Positions 1 to 7,556 of a stretch of DNA of 12,104 nt are shown piece by piece. Position numbers and translations under genes: made by a program. Under the pieces are notes generated by a model. It made no database searches. It was given only the letters and a program-made list of their open reading frames with translations, and had not been told where the DNA came from. The stretch comes from Lachnospiraceae bacterium. GTDB lineage: Bacteria > Bacillota > Clostridia > Lachnospirales > Lachnospiraceae. The stretch is from the NCBI GenBank assembly GCA_003488965.1, contig DNJW01000399.1, positions 1 through 12,104 on the forward strand, given 5' to 3'. Every line of letters begins with the position of its first letter. Positions within the stretch are counted from its first letter, which is position 1.

Positions 1-24
1 CTGTGTTTCGCAATTACCTAATAA
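1..24 (+). repeat. Left copy of an inward-facing repeat (cut by window edge)
   Basis: These 24 bases match the reverse complement of 12013-12036 at 19 positions without a gap, and all five differences are transitions. The similarity continues, with a small gap, to a GAAAGG block at about 38-43 that seems to act as the ribosome binding site of nagA. The shared core is GCAA, three variable bases, then CCTAATAA. The copy probably extends to the left beyond the window. I infer a dispersed intergenic repeat; a vestigial shared coding 3' end is the alternative. Confidence 0.45.
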
Positions 25-56
25 AAAGAATTTGGCGGAAAGGATGGAATAATAGT

Positions 57-1208
57 ATGGAACAGTATATTGTAAACGGAAAAGTGTTTCTGGACGGGAG
101 CTTTCAGGAAAAAACCATAGGAGTAGAGGGGGGATGCATCCGCATTCTTCCCAAAGAAGAAAAGCTTCAGGATGGGGTAAAAGTGTATGATGCAGAGGGG
201 AAAAAAGTAGTTCCCGGCTTTATCGATGTGCATACCCATGGTGCGGTAGGTGTGGATGTGAATGCTGCCACAGCGGAAGAACTGGGGAAAATCGGACATT
301 TTATGGCAACGCAGGGAACGACCTCCTGGCTGTGTTCGGTATTGACAGATACAAAAGAACAGACCTTATGGTGCATTGATGAATTTAAGAAGCATAAAAA
401 AATGGAAAATGACGGCGCCAATCTCCTGGGCATCCATCTGGAAGGCCCTTTCCTGGCGAAAGAATTCAAAGGTGCTATGCCGGAACATCTTCTTAGGGAT
501 GCGGATGTGGAACTGCTTAAGGAATATCAGGACGCGGCGGAAGGAAATATCAGATATCTGACCGTTTCCCCGGAAATCGAGGGGATTGTGGATGCCATTC
601 CGGCCATCAGGGATTTGGGAATCGTAGTGGCAATCGGACATTCCGGGGCGGATTACGATACTTCCATGAAAGCCATTGAAAACGGAGCGGCATCCTGTAC
701 CCATATTTTCAACGCTATGAAGCTGCTGCACCAGCATTTCCCGGCAATTATGGGAGCAGCCATGGAGTCTGACATTTATTGCGAAGCCATTTGTGACGGG
801 CGCCATCTGCATCCGGGCGTAGTGCGTCTTTTGATTAAAACCAAGGGGCTTGACCGGGTAGTGGCAATTACCGATTCCATTATGGCAGCAGGGCTCCCCG
901 ACGGAAATTACAAGCTGGGCGTAAATGATGTAGTGGTTGTGGACGGCGATGCAAAGCTGGCGTCTAACGGGGTACGCGCCGGAAGTACATTGACCACAGG
1001 GCAGGCATTGAAAAATATTATGGCGTTTACAGGAAGACCGATAGAAGAGGTACTGCAGCTTCTGACCGTGAACCCGGCGAAATTAATCGGCGTCTTTGAC
1101 AGGAAGGGTTCCATTGCCGAAGGCAAGGATGCGGATATTGTTATCCTGGATGGGGAAAACAATGTGGCAGATACCTTTGTTATGGGGAAACAGATAAGCA
1201 GACAATAG
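57..1208 (+). CDS. nagA: N-acetylglucosamine-6-phosphate deacetylase
   Basis: Removes the acetyl group from N-acetylglucosamine-6-phosphate to give glucosamine-6-phosphate and acetate, in the cytoplasm, on the route of amino-sugar catabolism and cell-wall recycling. The 383-residue length from the ATG at 57 is normal for the family. Visible amidohydrolase motifs are HTHG at residues 59-62, HLEGPF at 127-132 (metal-binding Glu129), GHSG with His195, THIFNAM with His216 and ITDS with the catalytic Asp273. The last four sit at or near the numbering known from E. coli NagA. The reading frame stays open to a GTG at position 3, but those extra 18 residues are basic and unlike NagA, and GAAAGG at 38-43 precedes the ATG at 57, so I chose that start. 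It is followed after 25 bases by the aldolase gene, so the two are probably co-transcribed. No nagB is visible in the window. Confidence 0.95.
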   Translation: MEQYIVNGKVFLDGSFQEKTIGVEGGCIRILPKEEKLQDGVKVYDAEGKKVVPGFIDVHTHGAVGVDVNAATAEELGKIGHFMATQGTTSWLCSVLTDTKEQTLWCIDEFKKHKKMENDGANLLGIHLEGPFLAKEFKGAMPEHLLRDADVELLKEYQDAAEGNIRYLTVSPEIEGIVDAIPAIRDLGIVVAIGHSGADYDTSMKAIENGAASCTHIFNAMKLLHQHFPAIMGAAMESDIYCEAICDGRHLHPGVVRLLIKTKGLDRVVAITDSIMAAGLPDGNYKLGVNDVVVVDGDAKLASNGVRAGSTLTTGQALKNIMAFTGRPIEEVLQLLTVNPAKLIGVFDRKGSIAEGKDADIVILDGENNVADTFVMGKQISRQ

Positions 1209-1233
1209 GCTGAAACAGAGAGGAGATAAATTT

Positions 1234-2391
1234 ATGGCATTAACACCATTGAGACCGTTGCTGGAGGCGACGGATAAATATCATTTTGCCCAGGGCGCAT
1301 TCAACGTAAATGCGGTTGCCCAGGCAAAGGCGGTAATCGAAGTGCATGAAATGTTCCGTTCGGCGGCAATTTTACAGGGAGCGGACCTTGCCAACGGATT
1401 TATGGGCGGAAGGACAGATTTTATGAATGCTACCCTGGAGGATAAAAAAGCCGGGGCGAAGAATATAGCGGCTGCAGTTAAAAAATACGGGGAGAATTCC
1501 CCTGTGCCGGTGGTTCTCCACTTGGACCACGGCAAGAATTTTGACTCGGTAAAAGCGGCGGTTGAGGGCGGTTATACATCCGTCATGATAGACGGTTCTT
1601 CCCTTCCTTTTGAAGAGAATATCGAATTGACGCGGGAGGTAGTAAAATATGCCCATGAGAGAGGAATTACCGTAGAAGGGGAGCTGGGTGTGCTGGCGGG
1701 CGTGGAAGACCATGTATTTTCCGCATCCTCTACCTATACCAATCCTTTGAATGCGGTGGAATTTTTCAAAAAAACAGGGGTGGACTGTCTGGCAATTTCC
1801 TATGGCACCATGCACGGCCCTTCCAAAGGGAAAGATGTAAAGCTGCGGAAAGAAATTGCAATTGCCATTAAGGAATGCATGAATCATGAGAATATTTTCG
1901 GCGTGCTGGTGTCCCACGGTTCCTCTACGGTTCCGAAATATATCGTAGATGAAATCAATGCTCTGGGCGGAGATGTAAAAAATGCTTACGGCATTTCCAT
2001 AGAGGAATTGAAACAGGCAATTCCCTGCGGAATCGGAAAAATTAACGTAGATACGGACATACGCCTGGCAGTGACAAGAAACATGAAGGAATTTTTTGCA
2101 AAATATCCGGAAAAACAGAACAGTCCGTCTATAGGTAAAATCTATGAACTTCTGGAGAAAAATAAGACCCAGGTGGACCCCAGGGTATTCCTGACTCCTA
2201 TTATGGAAACTCTGATGAAGGGTGTCGTGCCGGATGAAGATGTGGCGGCCATTACAGGCTGTATTGAAGCAGGAGTGAAAGAAGTGGTAGGAACCTTAAT
2301 CGTACAGTTCGGCTCGGTAGGGAAGGCACCGTTAGTAGAGAAGGTGACCCTGGACGAAATGGCTGAAAGGTATAAGAAGGCCGGGATTTAG
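1234..2391 (+). CDS. Class II ketose-1,6-bisphosphate aldolase (fructose/tagatose type), long form
   Basis: Zinc-dependent aldol cleavage of a ketose-bisphosphate (fructose- or tagatose-1,6-bisphosphate, or a related sugar) to dihydroxyacetone phosphate and an aldehyde phosphate. Both class II signatures are present: VVLHLDHG (Asp98 predicted catalytic, His99 metal ligand) and VEGELGVLAG (residues 147-156). Further ligands are His194 in GTMHG and His228 in VSHGSS, and the phosphate-binding segment is NVDTDIR. The start has a good GAGAGGAG box at 1219-1226 and an 8-base spacer. At 385 residues it is longer than the usual 285-360. The excess is a C-terminal part after about residue 310 that I do not recognise. 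Its place 25 bases behind nagA suggests that amino-sugar carbon entering as fructose-6-phosphate is channelled to trioses, but the exact substrate cannot be read from the sequence. Confidence 0.88.
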   Translation: MALTPLRPLLEATDKYHFAQGAFNVNAVAQAKAVIEVHEMFRSAAILQGADLANGFMGGRTDFMNATLEDKKAGAKNIAAAVKKYGENSPVPVVLHLDHGKNFDSVKAAVEGGYTSVMIDGSSLPFEENIELTREVVKYAHERGITVEGELGVLAGVEDHVFSASSTYTNPLNAVEFFKKTGVDCLAISYGTMHGPSKGKDVKLRKEIAIAIKECMNHENIFGVLVSHGSSTVPKYIVDEINALGGDVKNAYGISIEELKQAIPCGIGKINVDTDIRLAVTRNMKEFFAKYPEKQNSPSIGKIYELLEKNKTQVDPRVFLTPIMETLMKGVVPDEDVAAITGCIEAGVKEVVGTLIVQFGSVGKAPLVEKVTLDEMAERYKKAGI

Positions 2392-2492
2392 GAGAAAAAA
2401 CAGTTTTTCCCTTTGTATATAAATTGTACATAAAATTCCATGCGAGGATTATTACACAAATTAACATTGTTGGTTTTGTATAAAATGTCATC

Positions 2493-2519
2493 TTGTTAAG
2501 GACTAATTTTTGTGATAAT
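2493..2519 (+). promoter_or_regulatory. Candidate promoter for the ABC importer leader
   Basis: A -35-like TTGTTA (2493-2498) is followed after 15 bases by GATAAT (2514-2519), which carries the extended -10 element TGT directly upstream (2511-2513). The extended -10 would compensate for the short spacer. A second -10-like TATAAT at 2521-2526 lacks a -35 at the right distance. Transcription would begin near 2526, about 230 bases before the permease start codon. Confidence 0.4.
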
Positions 2520-2608
2520 CTATAATAAATTGAGTTTGTTGAGCAATTAATGAAGGCAAAAGTGAACAATAGCCTCAAGAGAGAAATCAGTATCTTTCTT
2601 GTGGCATC

Positions 2609-2708
2609 GGTTCGTTTTTGCGGGGAAGATTTTGCACAGAACAGCTGGCATAAGGATGGAAGCGGGCATCCTTATACAGCTGGGCGGAGGGGGAAAATCT
2701 GTAGAACC
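2609..2708 (+). ncRNA. Candidate structured 5' leader RNA (nested stems), class unknown
   Basis: Three inverted repeats nest inside one another. The outermost is GGTTC (2609-2613) with GAACC (2704-2708). Inside it AGATTTT (2627-2633) pairs with AAAATCT (2694-2700). The innermost is a long hairpin: CAGCTG (2642-2647) with CAGCTG (2677-2682), and ATAAGGATG (2650-2658) with CATCCTTAT (2667-2675), with an 8-base purine-rich loop GAAGCGGG. The stems are separated by asymmetric, G-rich internal loops, which is typical of ligand-binding RNAs. I looked for the conserved cores of the TPP, cobalamin, FMN, SAM, lysine, guanidine-I and ZTP riboswitches from memory and did not see them. A simple operator or chance pairing is possible. 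Confidence 0.4.
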
Positions 2709-2754
2709 TTTCGGCAGCAGGCTGGATTAAGCAAATTGAAAAGGAAGGTGTAAA

Positions 2755-3543
2755 ATGAGCGACGAAACAACAAAGAAAAAGAAAAAAGTAGCAATTAATG
2801 ACAAAGTCTGGTTGTTGATTTCTTTATGTGCAGCATTGATTTTGTGGTATCTGCTTTCGCTGGGAGAGGCAACCGGAAGAAGCTTTCCATTTGTCAATAA
2901 AGTTGTGCCGGCAGTCGGAACAATGACGGAAAGGGGCGTATTCTGGAAGGATATCAAAAGCAGTATGCTCTGTGTGGCTGCAGGGTTTGGACTTGGATTT
3001 ATAACGGCATTGCCGGTTGCCTTTTTAATGGCATGGTATATGCCTGTACAAAAAATAATTGAACCTTGGATTAATTTTATCCGTAACATTCCCGCGCTGG
3101 CATATGCGCCTTTGCTGGTAATTACGTTCGGTGTTGGGCAGAAGCCTGCAATCATTCTGATTTGGATTTGTACATTTATGACAATGAGTATTACGATTTA
3201 TCAAGGTATCAAAAATATTGATGTTACTTTGATTAAAGCTGCGAGAGTGCTGGGGGCGAATGATTTTGATATATTCATGAAGATTATATGCCCGGCTACT
3301 GTGCCTTTTATTATTACAGCAATAAGATTAGGTCTCAGCGCTGCATTGACTACTCTGCTTGCAGCAGAATCTACCGGTGCACAAGCAGGTATTGGTATGA
3401 GAATCCGTTCTTTGTCTAACTCCTTTGAGTCTGCACCGATGCTGATGTATATTATTTTGCTTGGCATCATAGGTCTGATTCTTGTAAAGGTTATTGATAT
3501 TATCGAAAGGAAATTAACGGGATGGCAGGAGAAGATAAGTTAG
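2755..3543 (+). CDS. ABC transporter permease, nitrate/sulfonate/taurine-type (SsuC/TauC-like)
   Basis: Integral membrane subunit of a binding-protein-dependent importer, 262 residues, which is usual for this family. A short Lys-rich cytoplasmic N terminus (residues 1-15) leads into about six hydrophobic segments: near 17-37, 73-97, 110-128, 131-150, 180-205 and 223-245. The EAA-type loop that contacts the ATPase is at about 163-180 (A-x3-GAND-x-FxxI-x3-P). The ATG at 2755 has AAGGAAGG at 2741-2748. The gene ends inside the first codons of the ATPase gene, a 22-base overlap that indicates translational coupling. In this family the cargo is usually a small anion, sulfonate or pyrimidine; the permease sequence alone does not decide which. 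Confidence 0.9.
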   Translation: MSDETTKKKKKVAINDKVWLLISLCAALILWYLLSLGEATGRSFPFVNKVVPAVGTMTERGVFWKDIKSSMLCVAAGFGLGFITALPVAFLMAWYMPVQKIIEPWINFIRNIPALAYAPLLVITFGVGQKPAIILIWICTFMTMSITIYQGIKNIDVTLIKAARVLGANDFDIFMKIICPATVPFIITAIRLGLSAALTTLLAAESTGAQAGIGMRIRSLSNSFESAPMLMYIILLGIIGLILVKVIDIIERKLTGWQEKIS

Positions 3544-4313
3544 TAAAACTGAAAATTGACAATGTCTATAAAGAATATCAGGGACGCAACGGAAAAACAG
3601 TGGCATTGAACGGTGTTAACCTGGATATCATGGAAAATGAATTTATCTGTGTTGTCGGACCTTCAGGCTGCGGGAAGTCCACGCTGCTGAATATTATAGC
3701 AGGCTTGCTGGAACCTACCAGCGGAGCTGCATATCTGGACGGAAAACAGATTGAAGGTACTGGCGTGGAGCGCGGAGTTGTATTTCAGCAGTATGCGCTG
3801 TTCCCTTGGAGGACAGTAATTAAGAACGTTATGTTCGGGCTTGAAATGAAAAAAACTCCGAAGGATGAAGCGGAAAAGATTGCAAAAAAATATATTGAAG
3901 CGGTAGGACTGAAGGGATTCGAGAATGCATATCCGAAGGAATTGTCCGGCGGTATGAAACAGCGTGTTGCGATTGCCCGTGCCTATGCGGCAAATCCTGA
4001 AGTGCTGCTTCTTGACGAGCCTTTTGGCGCGCTGGACGCACAGACCCGTGTACAGCTTCAGACAGAGCTGTTAAATACTTGGGAACAGGAAAAAAAGACA
4101 TGCTTTTTTATCACCCATGATGTGGACGAGGCAATTATTCTTGCGCAGCGCGTTATTATCATGAGCGCACGTCCGGGACGTATCAAAAGGATAGTAGATA
4201 TTGACATTCCTTATCCGAGAACGCAGGAGACCAAGTCGGACGCACGCTTTTTGGAATTGAAGGCTGAAATCTGGAATGAAGTATATCAGGAGTTTCTTGA
4301 GGTTAAAAAATAA
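3522..4313 (+). CDS. ABC transporter ATP-binding protein (SsuB/TauB-like)
   Basis: Cytoplasmic ATPase that powers the importer formed with the preceding permease. All catalytic motifs are intact: Walker [10 protein letters not shown] at residues 46-54, Q-loop Gln89, signature LSGGMKQR at 141-148, Walker B LLLDEP with Asp165 and Glu166, D-loop GALDAQ, and switch His199 in FITHD. The segment ARPGRI after the H-loop is typical of the SsuB/TauB/NrtD group. Length (263) is normal. The start codon lies inside the permease gene, with GAAAGGAAA about 10 bases upstream. An 89-base gap that contains a separate promoter follows, so the ATPase and permease may be made at a lower level than the binding protein. 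Confidence 0.93.
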   Translation: MAGEDKLVKLKIDNVYKEYQGRNGKTVALNGVNLDIMENEFICVVGPSGCGKSTLLNIIAGLLEPTSGAAYLDGKQIEGTGVERGVVFQQYALFPWRTVIKNVMFGLEMKKTPKDEAEKIAKKYIEAVGLKGFENAYPKELSGGMKQRVAIARAYAANPEVLLLDEPFGALDAQTRVQLQTELLNTWEQEKKTCFFITHDVDEAIILAQRVIIMSARPGRIKRIVDIDIPYPRTQETKSDARFLELKAEIWNEVYQEFLEVKK

Positions 4314-4326
4314 GTTTCCGGAAGTG

Positions 4327-4355
4327 TGGACAGAATCTTGTAAATTTTATATAAT
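4327..4355 (+). promoter_or_regulatory. Near-consensus sigma-70/SigA promoter for the SBP gene
   Basis: The -35 box TGGACA (4327-4332; one mismatch to TTGACA) and a perfect -10 box TATAAT (4350-4355) are separated by exactly 17 bases. Predicted transcription start is about 4361-4362. This is the best promoter in the window and would let the binding protein be made in excess over the permease and ATPase, as is usual for binding-protein importers. Confidence 0.8.
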
Positions 4356-4360
4356 AGAAA

Positions 4361-4377
4361 TAACTGCATGGCAGTTA
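4361..4377. promoter_or_regulatory. Perfect 17-nt palindrome at the SBP transcription start
   Basis: TAACTGC (4361-4367) and GCAGTTA (4371-4377) form a perfect 7-base inverted repeat around ATG. It begins five bases after the -10 box, so it covers the predicted +1. It could be an operator where a dimeric repressor blocks initiation, or a hairpin at the very 5' end of the mRNA that protects it from decay. I found no second copy at another gene start in the window. Confidence 0.55.
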
Positions 4378-4402
4378 AAATATTTTAAGGAGGAAATGTA
4401 AA

Positions 4403-5500
4403 ATGAAAAAGTTTTTTGCGTTACTGCTGACAGCAGCCATGACATTTTCACTGGTAGCATGCGGCGGTTCAAGCAACGACAATGCTGCGGACACCAGTGC
4501 GGCACCGGCAGCTGAGGAATCTGCAAATGAGGAGGCCGAAGCTCCGGCTGAAGAACCGGCAGCTGAGGAACCTGCTGCAGCGGAAGAAGCGCCCGTAGAA
4601 ACTGTAAAACTGAATGTTGCTTATATGCCTAACTATGCATCCCTTTGGTCGGTGCTTACAGCAATGGATCAGGGATTCTTTGAAGAAGAAGGTCTGGAAG
4701 TTACTCTTTGGGAATTTGCAGACGGTCCTTCGGAGATAGCAGCAATGGAAGGCGGCAGCATTGATTTGGCGTACATCGGACACGGCGCACATAGGCTGTG
4801 CATCAATGGTCAGGCTACTATTTTTGCTCCCAGTTCCGTACATAGCACAGACAGAATTATTATGCTGACCTCTCATGGACTGGAGTCATTGGATGATTTG
4901 GCTGGAAAGAAAGTTGCCTACAATGGCGGTTCGTCTTCTGAAACGGCATTAAACGGTGCATTGGCAGCTGCTGGTATTACAATGGACGATATTGAAGCAT
5001 ATGAAATGGATGCTACCAATATGGTTGCGGCAATGAATTCTGGTTCGGTAGATGCATGTACTGCTTGGAATCCGTACAGCAATCAGATTCTGGAGAACAA
5101 TGAAGATGCAGTGGAACTGGAGTTTTCCACAAATGCTGTAAATTTGTCAAGCTGGATTTGTCTGCCTAGCTATGCAGAACAGAATCGTGATGTACTGGTT
5201 CGTTTCAGCCGCGCTCTTTATAAAGGAATGCAGTATTCTTCTCAGCAGGAAAACTGGGATTATGCAGTTGGTCTTTATGCGACACAGTGTGCAAAGGATA
5301 AAGAGGCATGTCTGGTTGAAACCGGCGATGCAACATGGTTCAGCGCGGATGACGTAAGGACAGGTATTGCTGATGGCACAATGCAGGAATACTATACAAA
5401 ACAGCAGCAGATGTTTATTGACAGCGGCGATGTAGAAGAAGAAGTGCCTTTGGAGAATTACGTTCTATTTGATGTAATGGAAGAAGCTTTAGCTGAATAA
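4403..5500 (+). CDS. Lipoprotein substrate-binding protein of the ABC importer (NMT1/SsuA-like)
   Basis: Captures the importer's ligand on the outer face of the membrane. Residues 1-20 are a lipoprotein signal peptide ending in LVAC, with Cys20 as the lipidated residue. Residues 21-68 are a low-complexity Ala/Glu/Pro linker. The type 2 periplasmic-binding fold begins at Leu70 with LNVAYMPNY and runs to the end; SIDLAYIGHGAH and SVDACTAWNPY are typical of nitrate/sulfonate/thiamine-precursor binding proteins. Length is 365. The ribosome binding site AAGGAGG (4387-4393) is perfect, with a 9-base spacer. The gene has its own promoter and is followed by an intrinsic terminator, so it is probably transcribed alone to a high level. 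Its folded domain is a close paralogue of the C-terminal domain of the chemoreceptor-like protein at 9225-11165. Ligand unknown. Confidence 0.9.
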   Translation: MKKFFALLLTAAMTFSLVACGGSSNDNAADTSAAPAAEESANEEAEAPAEEPAAEEPAAAEEAPVETVKLNVAYMPNYASLWSVLTAMDQGFFEEEGLEVTLWEFADGPSEIAAMEGGSIDLAYIGHGAHRLCINGQATIFAPSSVHSTDRIIMLTSHGLESLDDLAGKKVAYNGGSSSETALNGALAAAGITMDDIEAYEMDATNMVAAMNSGSVDACTAWNPYSNQILENNEDAVELEFSTNAVNLSSWICLPSYAEQNRDVLVRFSRALYKGMQYSSQQENWDYAVGLYATQCAKDKEACLVETGDATWFSADDVRTGIADGTMQEYYTKQQQMFIDSGDVEEEVPLENYVLFDVMEEALAE

Positions 5501-5510
5501 AAAGGTATGG

Positions 5511-5564
5511 AGCCCTACGGAGCAGTGGAGTAGTCTGTTCCGTAGGGTTTTCTGTTTTTCTTTT
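5511..5564 (+). terminator. Strong intrinsic terminator after the SBP gene
   Basis: CCCTACGGA (5513-5521) pairs with TCCGTAGGG (5539-5547), and the stem continues inward with a G-U pair and CAG/CTG to about 13 base pairs around a 9-base loop. A T-rich tract with only three non-T bases follows (5548-5564). It lies 11 bases past the SBP stop codon. I see no good promoter between it and the next start at 5589, so the downstream genes probably depend on read-through or on a promoter I cannot recognise. Confidence 0.92.
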
Positions 5565-5588
5565 GAAAATTATCAAAAAGGAGTTTTT

Positions 5589-7463
5589 ATGAAGATATCG
5601 CATGAAACCGGCGCATCAAAGACGATTCTTTTTGCGGCAGAAGAACTGGGCGGCTATTTGCGCAGGATGGTAAAAGAACTGCAGGAAGGAGAGTTTGAAA
5701 TCCGTCTGATAGATGATTCGGAGGTCTTTCCCACAGAAAGCAATGACAGTTTTAGGGTTCAGATTGGGAAGAATGGGGGATGTATTACCGGCAATAACGA
5801 CAGAAGCGTTCTTTTGGCAGTTTATGATTATCTGCACTATCTGGGCTGCCGTTTTCTTTTGCCGGAGAAAAAATATGAAATTGTACCTATAATAGAAAAA
5901 GAAAAGATGGAAGCATCTTATGAGAAGCGGGCATCGTTTTATTATCGGGGCGTATGCATTGAGGGAGCGGATTCTTTTGAAAATATTATGAATTATATTG
6001 AATGGATGCCAAAGGTAGGTTTTAATAGCTTTTTTCTTCAATTCAAATCGCCTTATGCATTTTTAGAGCGCTGGTACAGTCATCTGGAAAATCCTTATGC
6101 AGAGGCAGAAAACTATACGCCGGAGGATGCGCAAAGTGACATGAAGCATTTTGAGCGGGAAATCAAAAAGCGTGGGCTTATGCTTCATAAGGCCGGACAT
6201 GGCTGGACAGGAGAGGCGCTTGGATATCAGACGGTATCTTGGAATGTTGAATCGGCAGAAAAGAACGGACAGCTTACCCACAGAATGGCGATGCTCAATG
6301 GAAAGAGAGATCTTTATGGAGGTGTTCCCGCTAATACTAACCTTTGTTACAGCAATGCCGATGCCATAGAGACGTTTGTAAATCTGGTGGTGGATTATGC
6401 GAAGGAAAATCCAGATATGGATTATCTGCATGTGTGGCTTGCAGACGAATATAATAATCTCTGCGAATGCGATGACTGCAGCCGGACAACGTTGTCGGAC
6501 CAGTATGTGGAACTTTTAAATGAAATTGACAAGAGACTGACGGAAGAAGGGCTGGATACTCATATTGTCTTCCTGCTTTATCAGGAGCTGCTGTGGCCTC
6601 CTGTCGTAAAACGGCTTCACCATCCGGAGCGTTTTGTTTTAATGTTTGCTCCAATTAGCAGAACCTTTGAAAAGAGTTATGAGCTTGGCGGCATCAAAAC
6701 TTCGATACCGGTTTTTAAAAGAAACCATAATACACTGCCTACGAGTCTGTCAGAGAATATAGCGTTTTTAAGAGGATGGCAGAAAATTTTTAAGGGTGAA
6801 AGCTTTGTATACGATTATCCATTGGGCAGGGCCCATTATGGAGATTTTGGTTATGTACATATCGCCAGGGTCATTTATTCAGATATACAAAAGCTGGAGC
6901 AGATGGGACTGAATGGCTATATCAGCTGTCAGGAATTAAGAGCTGCGCTGCCCAATGCTTTGCCTAATTATGTGATGGCATATACACTGTTTCAGAAAGA
7001 AACGGAGGAACAGGAGCTTATAAAAGAATATTTTTCGGGATGCTATGGAGAATCTTGGGAGAGTGTCTTGGCTTATTTGACAGAACTGTCCCGTTTAAGC
7101 AGCTGTGATTATATAAATGGAAAAGGGGAACGCTGCAGTCAGGATATAGCCGGACGTATGGAAAGTATATCCCGGTGCTGTCTTGCGTTTGAAGAGGAAA
7201 TCAGGAAGCACCGTGATGAAAAGGACGGCTGGGAAAATGGTTTCTGGGAAATCTTGGAGTATCATAGAAATTATATTATATTGTTTTCCAAGGCATTGCG
7301 GGAACTTGCTTTAGGAAACGAAAAACAGGCATACTTAAACTGGAAGGCAATGAGAGAATTTATTTGCAGAAATGAGGAGAAGTATCAGCCGTTTTTGGAT
7401 GTTTACCGTATTTTGGAGGTTACCCGTAAATACACGAAGATACGTGAACCGCAGGAGATATAA
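5589..7463 (+). CDS. Cytoplasmic DUF4838 / glycoside-hydrolase-like protein
   Basis: A 624-residue protein that I place with the DUF4838 group by its layout. The N-terminal part (about 5-105) resembles the alpha/beta domain that precedes the barrel in GH20 and GH67 enzymes: AAEELGGYLRRM, an F-x-V-x-IG strand, then VYDYLHYLGCRFLLP and a strand ending in IVP. A barrel-like region follows from about residue 118 (YYRGVCIEG, then a segment with WMPKVGFNSFFLQF). VWLADE (282-287) leads into a cysteine cluster C-E-C-D-D-C (292-297), a hallmark of DUF4838-type sequences. There is no signal peptide and no membrane segment, so it should act inside the cell. AAGGAG at 5578-5583 supports the start. It lies between the importer and the sensors, which suggests it processes what is imported; the reaction is unknown and a carbohydrate substrate is only inferred. 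Confidence 0.72.
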   Translation: MKISHETGASKTILFAAEELGGYLRRMVKELQEGEFEIRLIDDSEVFPTESNDSFRVQIGKNGGCITGNNDRSVLLAVYDYLHYLGCRFLLPEKKYEIVPIIEKEKMEASYEKRASFYYRGVCIEGADSFENIMNYIEWMPKVGFNSFFLQFKSPYAFLERWYSHLENPYAEAENYTPEDAQSDMKHFEREIKKRGLMLHKAGHGWTGEALGYQTVSWNVESAEKNGQLTHRMAMLNGKRDLYGGVPANTNLCYSNADAIETFVNLVVDYAKENPDMDYLHVWLADEYNNLCECDDCSRTTLSDQYVELLNEIDKRLTEEGLDTHIVFLLYQELLWPPVVKRLHHPERFVLMFAPISRTFEKSYELGGIKTSIPVFKRNHNTLPTSLSENIAFLRGWQKIFKGESFVYDYPLGRAHYGDFGYVHIARVIYSDIQKLEQMGLNGYISCQELRAALPNALPNYVMAYTLFQKETEEQELIKEYFSGCYGESWESVLAYLTELSRLSSCDYINGKGERCSQDIAGRMESISRCCLAFEEEIRKHRDEKDGWENGFWEILEYHRNYIILFSKALRELALGNEKQAYLNWKAMREFICRNEEKYQPFLDVYRILEVTRKYTKIREPQEI

Positions 7464-7540
7464 ATAGAAAGCTTTTAAAATAATGAATTTGGATGAGGAA
7501 TGCCGTATTGCAAGCGCATATTGGTAGTGGTGGGGGAGGG

Positions 7541-7547
7541 AAAGGAG
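7541..7547 (+). promoter_or_regulatory. Ribosome binding site that decides the kinase start
   Basis: AAAGGAG at 7541-7547 lies 9 bases before the ATG at 7557 and only 3 bases before an in-frame ATG at 7551. The earlier in-frame ATG at 7500 has a GAGGA directly against it with no spacer and would put the first 19 residues upstream of this site. The ATG at 7557 also opens directly into the first membrane segment. Confidence 0.65.
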
Positions 7548-7556
7548 CGGATGCCA

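Larger units (their letters stand above)
2392..2754 (+). other. 363-base gene-free region between aldolase and ABC permease
   Basis: The first hundred bases are AT-rich without a convincing terminator. A candidate promoter lies at 2493-2519, and the second half holds nested inverted repeats (2609-2708). An open frame at 2550-2753 has no ribosome binding site and no recognisable protein signature, and it crosses the inverted repeats, so I treat the stretch as an untranslated leader. The permease ribosome binding site AAGGAAGG is at 2741-2748. Confidence 0.7.

Noticed and set aside
3..56. GTG-started N-terminal extension of nagA
   Set aside because: The 18 extra residues are basic and unlike NagA, and the segment coincides with the left repeat copy; the ATG at 57 gives the usual family length and motif numbering.
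2391..2411. Hairpin-like GGAGAAAAA / TTTTTCC just after the aldolase stop
   Set aside because: The stem is almost all A-T with a G-T pair, and the following bases are CTTTGTATAT rather than a T tract, so I do not call a terminator.
2550..2753. Open frame of 67 residues in the leader before the permease
   Set aside because: It has no ribosome binding site, no recognisable motif or membrane segment, and crosses the nested inverted repeats, so a non-coding leader explains the stretch better.
4368..4388. Six-codon open frame inside the SBP 5' leader that ends at the ribosome binding site
   Set aside because: Its ATG is the loop of the palindrome and lies only a few bases after the predicted transcription start with no ribosome binding site.
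7500..7556. ATG at 7500 as the kinase start
   Set aside because: The GAGGA in front of it has no spacer, whereas AAAGGAG at 7541-7547 is well placed for the ATG at 7557.
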